The notes under the pieces were generated by a model. That model ran no database searches and was not told where the DNA came from. It saw only the letters and a list, made by a program, of their open reading frames with translations. Positions 44,313-49,960 of a stretch of 49,960 nucleotides of DNA are shown piece after piece. This DNA is from Burkholderia latens (GTDB lineage: Bacteria > Pseudomonadota > Gammaproteobacteria > Burkholderiales > Burkholderiaceae): positions 1-49,960 of the forward strand of contig NZ_CABVPL010000056.1 in NCBI RefSeq assembly GCF_902499045.1, written 5' to 3'. The position numbers and the translations under genes were made by a program. The first letter of the stretch is position 1, and each line of letters opens with the position of its first letter.

Positions 44313-45323
44313 TCAGAAGATCTGGCGCCCGATCCACCAGCCGCCGGCCGCGAAAAGCGCGGCTGCCGGCAGCGTCAGCACCCAGGCCCACACGATGTTG
44401 CCGGCGACGCCCCAGCGTACGGCCGACAGCTTCTGCGTCGCGCCGACGCCGACGATCGCGCCGGTGATCGTGTGCGTGGTCGACACGGGGATGCCGAGGA
44501 ACGATGCGATGAACAGCGTGATCGCGCCACCGCTTTCCGCGCAGAAACCGCCGACCGGCTTCAGCTTCGTGATCTTCTGCCCCATCGTGCGCACGATCCG
44601 CCAGCCGCCGAACAGCGTGCCGAGGCCCATCGACAGGTAGCATGCGCCGATCACCCACGCGGGCGGCGCATCGGCGGTCGCCGACGCATAGCCCGATGCG
44701 ATCAGCAGCATCCAGATGATGCCGATCGTCTTCTGCGCGTCGTTGCCGCCGTGGCCGAGGCTGTACAGTCCGGCCGACAGCAGCTGGAGCCGGCGGAAGC
44801 GCCGGTCGACCTTGCTGGGCGCGGTCCGGAAATACAGCCACGACACGCCGAGCATGAACAGCGAACCGAGGATGAAACCGAGCAGCGGCGAGATGAAGAT
44901 GAACGCGATCGTCTTCAGCAGCCCGTCGACGTTGAGCGCGCTCCAGCCCGACTTCGCGAGCGCCGCGCCGACGAGGCCGCCGATCAGCGCATGCGACGAG
45001 CTCGACGGGATCCCGTAGTACCAGGTGATCACGTTCCAGCCGATCGCGCCGACCAGCGCGCCGAACACGACGTAGTGGTCGACGATCTCCGGATCGATCG
45101 TGCCTTTACCGACGGTCTGCGCGACCTTCAGGTGGAAGATGAAATACGCGATGACGTTGAACGCGGCCGCGAACACGACGGCCTGCTGCGGCTTCAGCAC
45201 CCCGGTGGACACGACGGTGGCGATCGAATTCGCCGCGTCGTGGAAGCCGTTCATGAAGTCGAATACGAGCGCGACGAGCACCAGCGTCGCGACCATCCAA
45301 AGGGCGAGTTGTATCGAATGCAT
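44313..45323 (-). CDS. pit: inorganic phosphate transporter, PiT family
   Basis: Inner-membrane low-affinity phosphate (metal-phosphate) symporter of 336 residues with about ten hydrophobic helices. Both PiT signature regions are present: FDFMNGFHDAANSIATVV at the N-terminus and LYSLGHGGNDAQKTIGI in the second half. It is preceded by a DUF47 gene 10 bases upstream, the usual partner. At 336 residues it is shorter than E. coli PitA (about 500) but normal for the compact branch. A Pho-box was not found with confidence. Confidence 0.93.
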   Translation of the reverse strand: MHSIQLALWMVATLVLVALVFDFMNGFHDAANSIATVVSTGVLKPQQAVVFAAAFNVIAYFIFHLKVAQTVGKGTIDPEIVDHYVVFGALVGAIGWNVITWYYGIPSSSSHALIGGLVGAALAKSGWSALNVDGLLKTIAFIFISPLLGFILGSLFMLGVSWLYFRTAPSKVDRRFRRLQLLSAGLYSLGHGGNDAQKTIGIIWMLLIASGYASATADAPPAWVIGACYLSMGLGTLFGGWRIVRTMGQKITKLKPVGGFCAESGGAITLFIASFLGIPVSTTHTITGAIVGVGATQKLSAVRWGVAGNIVWAWVLTLPAAALFAAGGWWIGRQIF

Positions 45324-45333
45324 CGTGGTCCGC

Positions 45334-45960
45334 TCAGGCGTTTTCCAGCACGATGCCTTCGATGATGTTCGCGACGTCCTCGCACTTGTCGGTGATCTCT
45401 TCGAGCAACTCGTAGATCGCCTTCAGCTTGATGAGCGTCTTCACGTCGTCCTCCTCGCGGAACAGCTTCGACATTGCCGCGCGCAGCACACGATCGGCCT
45501 CCGACTCCCAGCGGTCGATCTCCTCGCACTGCTTGAGGATCTGCGCCGACTGCTTCATGTCGGACAGCAGCGCGACCGCCTGCTGAACGTGTTGCGCCGA
45601 CTGCGTGACGATGTGCGCGAGCTGGCTCGCCTCCGACGTGACCGACTGCACGTCGTACAGCGACACGGCCGTCGCGACGTCTTCCATCAGGTCGAGGATG
45701 TCGTCCATCGTCGTGATCAGCTTGTGGATCTCGTCACGATCGAGCGGCGTGATGAAGGTCTTGTGCAGCAGATCGATCGCTTCATGCGTGAGCTTGTCAG
45801 CGGCCTTCTCGGCGGTTTGCACGTTTTGCTTGTGAATCTCGGCGTCGGCGAGATTGTCGATCAGCAGTTCGAGCTCGCGGCCACCGGAAACGATGTGCTT
45901 CGCGTGCGCGTTGAAGAGTTCAAAGAACTTGCCCTCCGTGGGCATGAATCGACCGAACAT
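45334..45960 (-). CDS. DUF47 family PhoU-like protein (Pit accessory)
   Basis: Cytosolic helical protein of 208 residues of the DUF47/TIGR00153 family, distantly related to PhoU: FFELFNAHAKHIVSGGRELELL, DEIHKLITTMDDILDLMEDVA and DDVKTLIKLKAIYELLEEITD. It is often encoded next to pit and is thought to control that transporter. The pit gene follows by 10 bases. Its mechanism is not known. Confidence 0.9.
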   Translation of the reverse strand: MFGRFMPTEGKFFELFNAHAKHIVSGGRELELLIDNLADAEIHKQNVQTAEKAADKLTHEAIDLLHKTFITPLDRDEIHKLITTMDDILDLMEDVATAVSLYDVQSVTSEASQLAHIVTQSAQHVQQAVALLSDMKQSAQILKQCEEIDRWESEADRVLRAAMSKLFREEDDVKTLIKLKAIYELLEEITDKCEDVANIIEGIVLENA

Positions 45961-46106
45961 GGGATTCCTGAGAGATTGTCAAACGACTGTCACGAAAACG
46001 GGCGACATTGTACCGTTTTCGGTTGCGACGCGACGCGCGTATATGCGCGCGCCGGGATTGGATACAACGCCTGGTGAAATAACGGTTTACATCCGGCGAA
46101 GAAGTG

Positions 46107-47489
46107 TTACTCGCCGTAGAAGTTCTGCGCCCCCGCAAAGTTGTCGAACTTCGTGTATTGGCCCAGGAACGTGAGCCGAACGGGCCCGATCGGACCGTTA
46201 CGCTGCTTGCCGATGATGATTTCGGCCGTCCCCTTGTCCGGGCTGTCGGGATTGTAAACCTCGTCGCGGTAAATGAACAGGATCACGTCCGCGTCCTGCT
46301 CGATTGCGCCCGATTCGCGCAAATCGGACATCACCGGACGCTTGTTCGGACGCTGTTCGAGACCGCGGTTCAGCTGCGACAGCGCGATCACGGGCACGTC
46401 CAGCTCTTTCGCGAGGCTCTTCAGCGATCGCGAAATTTCCGAGATTTCGGTCGCGCGGTTCTCGCCCTGCGACGAACCCGACATCAGCTGCAGGTAGTCG
46501 ACGATGATCAGGCCGAGCTTGCCGCACTGACGCGCAAGGCGTCGCGCGCGCGAGCGCAGTTCCATCGGGTTCAGGCCGCCCGTTTCGTCGATGAAGAGCT
46601 GCGCCTCGCTCATCTTCTGCACCGCGTGCGTGAGCTTCGGCCAGTCCTCGTCGGTCAGGCGGCCGGTACGCATCCGGTGCTGGTCGAGCCGGCCGATCGA
46701 GCCGAGCATACGCATCACGAGCTGCGTGCCCGGCATTTCCATCGAGAACACCGCGACCGGCAGCCCGTACTCGACCGCGACGTATTCGCCGATGTTCATC
46801 GAGAACGCGGTCTTACCCATCGACGGCCGTCCGGCCACGATGATCAGCTCGCCGCCGTGCATCCCGGACGTCATCCGGTCGAGGTCGACGAAGCCGGTCG
46901 GCGTGCCGGTGACGTCGCTCGGGTTCGCGGTGTGATACAGCGTGTCGATCCGCTCGACGACCTGCGTGAGCAGCGGGCCGATCTCCAGGAAGCCCTGGTT
47001 GCCGCGCGCGCCCTCTTCGGCGATCGAGAACACCTTCGACTCGGCCTCGTCGAGCAGCTGGCGGACTTCCTTGCCCTGCGGATTGAACGCGTCGGCCGAG
47101 ATTTCGTCGGCGACCGACACGAGCCGGCGCAGCACCGCGCGGTCGCGCACGATTTCCGCATAGCGGCGGATGTTCGCGGCGCTCGGCGTATTTTGCGCGA
47201 GCGCGTTCAGGTACGCGAGGCCGCCGACGTCGTCGGCCTTGCCGGACGTGGTCAGCGCTTCGTACACGGTCACGACGTCGGCCGGGCGTGTCGACGCGAT
47301 CAGCCGGCCGATGTGCTCGTAAATGATCCGGTGGTCGTAGCGGTAGAAATCGCTCTGCGACAGGAAGTCGGCAATCCGGTCCCAGGCCGCGTTGTCGAGC
47401 AACAGGCCGCCGAGCACCGACTGCTCGGCTTCGACCGAATGCGGCGGGACTTTCAGCGATTCGATTTGAGGATCTTGCGGCGCGTTCAT
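46107..47489 (-). CDS. dnaB: replicative DNA helicase DnaB
   Basis: Hexameric 5'-3' helicase at the replication fork. The 460-residue protein begins with the DnaB N-terminal domain (PHSVEAEQSVLGGLLLDN), then a linker and the RecA-like ATPase domain with Walker A GRPSMGKTAF and the SQLNRGLEQR motif. No intein is present. It is the last gene of the rpsF-priB-rpsR-rplI-dnaB cluster, but a terminator-like hairpin separates it from rplI. ATG at 47487-47489. Confidence 0.97.
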   Translation of the reverse strand: MNAPQDPQIESLKVPPHSVEAEQSVLGGLLLDNAAWDRIADFLSQSDFYRYDHRIIYEHIGRLIASTRPADVVTVYEALTTSGKADDVGGLAYLNALAQNTPSAANIRRYAEIVRDRAVLRRLVSVADEISADAFNPQGKEVRQLLDEAESKVFSIAEEGARGNQGFLEIGPLLTQVVERIDTLYHTANPSDVTGTPTGFVDLDRMTSGMHGGELIIVAGRPSMGKTAFSMNIGEYVAVEYGLPVAVFSMEMPGTQLVMRMLGSIGRLDQHRMRTGRLTDEDWPKLTHAVQKMSEAQLFIDETGGLNPMELRSRARRLARQCGKLGLIIVDYLQLMSGSSQGENRATEISEISRSLKSLAKELDVPVIALSQLNRGLEQRPNKRPVMSDLRESGAIEQDADVILFIYRDEVYNPDSPDKGTAEIIIGKQRNGPIGPVRLTFLGQYTKFDNFAGAQNFYGE

Positions 47490-47551
47490 GGGTTGGGATT
47501 ATCGCGAATTACACTGGACGACGCCATACCGGCCGCCGGCGTACAGGCAAT

Positions 47552-47588
47552 AAAAAAGGCAGGCCCCGGTTGCCCGGGCGCCTGCCCT
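47552..47588 (-). terminator. intrinsic terminator between rplI and dnaB
   Basis: Minus strand: GGGCAGGC... GCCTGCC stem with internal pairing, then TTTTTTA. It lies about 40 bases after the rplI stop and before dnaB, so dnaB is probably expressed by read-through or its own promoter. Confidence 0.8.
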
Positions 47589-47628
47589 TGTCCGGACGGC
47601 GGAAGCCGCCCGGCAAGCTTGCGTACGC

Positions 47629-48081
47629 TTACGCGTGGTCGCCGATCACGTTGATCGTGACGTCGACGACGACGTCCGTGTGCAGCGCGATCTGGACGAC
47701 GTGCTCGCCGATCATCTTCAGCGGGCCTTCCGGCATGCGAACTTGCAGCTTCTCGACTTCGAAACCTGCCTTCTTCAGCAGTTCCGCGACGTCGCCGTTC
47801 GTGACCGAGCCGAACAGACGGCCGTCGACGCCCGACTTCTGCGTGACTTCGAACGTCTGGCCGTTCAGCTTCTCGCCGACTGCCTGCGCTGCCGCCAGCT
47901 TTTCAGCGGCGATCTTTTCGAGCTCGGCGCGGCGAACTTCGAATTCGGCGATCGCTTCCTTCGTTGCACGGCGAGCCTTGCGGTTCGGGATCAGGAAGTT
48001 GCGAGCGTAACCGTCCTTGACCTTGACGATATCGCCGAGGTTGCCCAGATTGGCGACTTTTTCCAACAGAATGATTTGCAT
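47629..48081 (-). CDS. rplI: 50S ribosomal protein L9
   Basis: Ribosomal protein of 150 residues, [32 protein letters not shown], with the two-domain L9 layout joined by a long helix (residues 40-75). It supports translational fidelity at the 50S base. Standard length; 28 bases after rpsR. Confidence 0.97.
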   Translation of the reverse strand: MQIILLEKVANLGNLGDIVKVKDGYARNFLIPNRKARRATKEAIAEFEVRRAELEKIAAEKLAAAQAVGEKLNGQTFEVTQKSGVDGRLFGSVTNGDVAELLKKAGFEVEKLQVRMPEGPLKMIGEHVVQIALHTDVVVDVTINVIGDHA

Positions 48082-48108
48082 TCGAATTCTCCTTATTGCG
48101 TCGCCTGA

Positions 48109-48384
48109 TTACGCCTTGTGCTGATCGGTGTACGGCAGCAGCGCGAGGAAACGCGCACGCTTGATTGCCGTATCCAGCTGACGCTGATAGTGCGCCTTCG
48201 TACCCGTCAGACGAGCCGGCGTGATCTTGCCGTTTTCGCCGATGAAGTCCTTCAGCGTTTCCGTGTCCTTGTAGTCGATCTGCTCGACGCCTGCAGCCGT
48301 GAAACGGCAGAACTTCTTGCGCTTGAAGAGCGGGTTTTGTTGCTGACGACGCTTGTCGAATTTCTTACCAGTCGGGCGGGGCAT
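48109..48384 (-). CDS. rpsR: 30S ribosomal protein S18
   Basis: Ribosomal protein of 91 residues starting [19 protein letters not shown], with the core [16 protein letters not shown] and [32 protein letters not shown]18 binds the 30S platform as a dimer with S6, encoded two genes upstream. ATG at 48382-48384, 4 bases after priB; the frame is open further upstream but not coding for S18. Confidence 0.97.
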
Positions 48385-48388
48385 GATT

Positions 48389-48688
48389 TCAGTCCTTTCC
48401 AATGTCCTGCAATGCTGTGATGTGAAACACCAAGGTTCTCGCGTTGCGGCTTTTCTTCGCCAGGAAGCCCGTGAACAGCGTCTCGACGCCCATTTCACGG
48501 CTCTCCAGCCTGCCGCTCGCCTCACCGGCCGCCACCGCCTCGATCGTCATTTCGACCTGACGGGGAATGCCTGCTTCGACGACTTCCGTGCGGTGATGCA
48601 ATGTGGCGCTTGCAATCGGAACACCTGCCGGCGTATATCGCACCGGTGCGCGTTCGACGACGCTCGCCGTCAATTGCAACCTGTTCAC
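48389..48688 (-). CDS. priB: primosomal replication protein N (PriB)
   Basis: Single-strand DNA-binding OB-fold protein of 99 residues that helps PriA restart replication forks. It begins [31 protein letters not shown], typical of PriB in this operon position. The start codon is GTG at 48686-48688. It sits between rpsF and rpsR. Confidence 0.92.
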
Positions 48689-48728
48689 GTGAGTGACGCG
48701 TTCCCTGGTGGCTTAATACGTGACGAAC

Positions 48729-49103
48729 TTAAGCCTGCGCTTCGGTCGGCTGAGCTGCAGCCGCCTTCTTGGCTTCTTCGCGCTGAACTTCCTTCATCAT
48801 CGGCGACGGGCCGGTCTCGGCCTTCTTCATCTTGACGATGAGGTGGCGCAGCACGGCGTCGTTGAACTTGAACGCGTGTTCGAGTTCGTCGAGCGTCGTC
48901 TGGTCGCACTCGATGTTCATGCAGACGTAGTGAGCCTTCGCGAGTTTCTCGATCATGTAGGCCAGTTGGCGACGGCCCCAGTCTTCGACGCGGTGGATCT
49001 GACCGCCGTGCGACGTGATCGTGGTCTTGTAACGCTCGATCATCGCGGGCACTTGCTCGCTCTGATCGGGGTGCACGATGAATACGATTTCGTAATGACG
49101 CAT
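48729..49103 (-). CDS. rpsF: 30S ribosomal protein S6
   Basis: Ribosomal protein of 124 residues, [25 protein letters not shown], with the core [19 protein letters not shown]. It forms the S6:S18 dimer on 16S rRNA helix 22-23. The ATG at 49101-49103 has AAGGAG upstream; an earlier in-frame ATG at 49130 lies within the leader hairpin and is not used by the family. First gene of the cluster, with a good sigma-70 promoter and a possible S6:S18 autoregulatory hairpin in its leader. Confidence 0.97.
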   Translation of the reverse strand: MRHYEIVFIVHPDQSEQVPAMIERYKTTITSHGGQIHRVEDWGRRQLAYMIEKLAKAHYVCMNIECDQTTLDELEHAFKFNDAVLRHLIVKMKKAETGPSPMMKEVQREEAKKAAAAQPTEAQA

Positions 49104-49125
49104 TACACACTCCTTGTGGATAGAA

Positions 49126-49153
49126 GCCACCCGGGCGTCTGAACCGGTGTGGC
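49126..49153 (-). promoter_or_regulatory. candidate S6:S18-binding hairpin in the rpsF leader
   Basis: On the minus strand GCCAC, a bulged A and CCGG pair with CCGG and GTGGC across a nine-base loop. The 3' side (CCCGGGTGGC) resembles the 16S rRNA S6:S18 site (ACCGGTGGC). It lies between the promoter and the Shine-Dalgarno. An S6:S18-binding leader motif with a conserved CCG is known for rpsF in many bacteria; that this is one is inference. Confidence 0.55.
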
Positions 49154-49169
49154 AAGTGAGAAGCCGAAG

Positions 49170-49198
49170 ATTCTAACCCGGATACACGGCTCATGCAA
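49170..49198 (-). promoter_or_regulatory. sigma-70 promoter of the rpsF operon
   Basis: Minus strand TTGCAT (49193-49198), 17-bp spacer, TAGAAT (49170-49175). Transcription would start near 49163, a leader of about 60 nt. Confidence 0.8.
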
Positions 49199-49343
49199 CA
49201 CCGATCGACGATTCCCGCGTGGATTCGGCCATGTTTTCAACGACTTGAAGGTGGCCGGCGGCAGAAACGGGGACGCGCACACCCGCTCGCGACCCGGGGA
49301 CGGAACGCTTCGCGCGGTTCCGGGCCGGTGCTTCGGGCCGCCT

Positions 49344-49960
49344 TCACTCGCTGCGCGCCCCGCGCAGCCGCGCGTCGAGCGCCGTCCTGAACGCGGCCAG
49401 CGCCGAAGGCTCCGCGTCGGTCACCGCCCACCACGTCATCCCGGCCGCGTCCCAGCGATCGAGCGCGTAGCCTTGCGACACGGTCGTGTACGCTGCGCGC
49501 GCGCGCCCTTCTCCGGCCGGCCGCACGTACACGTCGATCACGTGCTGCCGGTAGCGGTACACGAGCACCGCGACGCGGCGCCCGCCGACGTAGTCGAGCC
49601 GGCCGCCGGCCAGCGGGAAACCGCTCGCCGACAGGTCCTCGACCGGCGGCGCGTAGTCGAGCCGCCCGTTGAACCACGGCTTCACCGTATGCCGATCCGT
49701 CGAGATCACGTCGATGTCGCGCGCCGACAGGCCGGCCCGCACGTGGCTCGACACGAGTTCGTCGACCGTCCGGTCGGTGTCGGCGTGACGGGCGGACAGC
49801 GTCATCCCGGCCGCCGCGGCCAGCGCGACCATCAGCGCCACGCCCCAGCCGAGCGCTGGCAGCGCCGCGACGTGCGGCCCGGGGCCCGCGGCGGCCGGGC
49901 GAGCCGACACGCCGCGACCCGCCGGCCATGCGAACCAGCGGCGCGCGCCCGGTCGTGGCC
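49344..49960 (-). CDS. membrane protein, probable anti-sigma factor, C-terminal part (cut by window edge)
   Basis: The frame is open from the window end and stops at 49344, about 205 residues visible. The first visible residues (RRWFAWPAGRG) precede an Ala/Pro-rich stretch and one membrane helix (LPALGWGVALMVALAAAAGMTL), then an extracytoplasmic domain of about 150 residues (VKPWFNGRLDYAPPVEDLSASGFPL). This resembles the C-terminal half of anti-sigma factors whose zinc-finger N-terminus binds an ECF sigma factor; that part and any sigma gene lie outside the window. It ends 146 bases before the rpsF promoter on the same strand. Confidence 0.6.
   Translation of the reverse strand, partial: PRPGARRWFAWPAGRGVSARPAAAGPGPHVAALPALGWGVALMVALAAAAGMTLSARHADTDRTVDELVSSHVRAGLSARDIDVISTDRHTVKPWFNGRLDYAPPVEDLSASGFPLAGGRLDYVGGRRVAVLVYRYRQHVIDVYVRPAGEGRARAAYTTVSQGYALDRWDAAGMTWWAVTDAEPSALAAFRTALDARLRGARSE

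Noticed and set aside
45961-46106. A Pho box before the DUF47-pit operon
   Set aside because: CTGTCAC occurs once near 45989, but the second repeat at the required 11-base spacing does not match.

Overview
The window is ordinary chromosomal DNA of a high-GC betaproteobacterium. Gene content and order point to Burkholderia, most likely the Burkholderia cepacia complex: dnaX next to ffs, trxA-rho-MerR-MFS, an acetoin catabolism operon, clpB, a complete L-Ara4N (arn) locus with arnA split into two genes, and rpsF-priB-rpsR-rplI-dnaB. This rests on recognised protein families and synteny read by eye; no database search was possible, so the species is not fixed. I see no insertion sequence, prophage, CRISPR array, tRNA, rRNA operon or clear foreign island.

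Layout. Bases 1-1400 hold the 5' part of dnaX and the SRP RNA gene ffs, both on the minus strand. Bases 1797-10397 run on the plus strand: trxA, rho, a MerR regulator overlapping an MFS transporter, the MtfA-like peptidase, ribosomal protein L31 type B, an ArnT-like membrane glycosyltransferase and a MATE transporter. Bases 10413-16531 are one minus-strand acetoin operon (acoX, an SDR, acoA, acoB, acoC, lipA) behind a textbook sigma-54 promoter, with the divergent activator gene acoR at 17056-18972. A MerR/carboxymuconolactone-decarboxylase pair follows, then an exported helix-hairpin-helix protein and a YidB/DUF937 protein. Bases 21440-25539 hold clpB (sigma-32 type promoter) and an NsrR/Rrf2 regulator divergent from a group III truncated hemoglobin.

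Bases 25600-31971 (minus strand) hold moeA-moaD-moaE for molybdenum cofactor and alaA-hom-thrC for amino acid synthesis. Bases 32285-40101 (plus strand) hold a small Mth938-type protein and then arnT, a small SMR-like membrane protein, arnB, arnC, the two arnA halves and arnD, i.e. the lipid A L-Ara4N route. Then come bcp, a PIN-PhoH ATPase and an NlpC/P60 lipoprotein. Bases 44313-49103 (minus strand) hold pit with its DUF47 partner and the rpsF-priB-rpsR-rplI-dnaB cluster. The last 600 bases are the C-terminal part of a membrane protein, probably an anti-sigma factor, cut by the window edge.

No wholly new system is evident. The best leads are regulatory: a 23-bp NsrR-like site over the truncated-hemoglobin promoter, repeated TGAGAC half-sites between acoR and the sigma-54 aco promoter, two MerR-type operators (one with an apparently leaderless mRNA), a tandem 11-bp repeat before the NlpC/P60 gene, a 13-bp perfect hairpin without a U-tract between trxA and rho, a possible small RNA between bcp and phoH, and a 16S-like hairpin in the rpsF leader.
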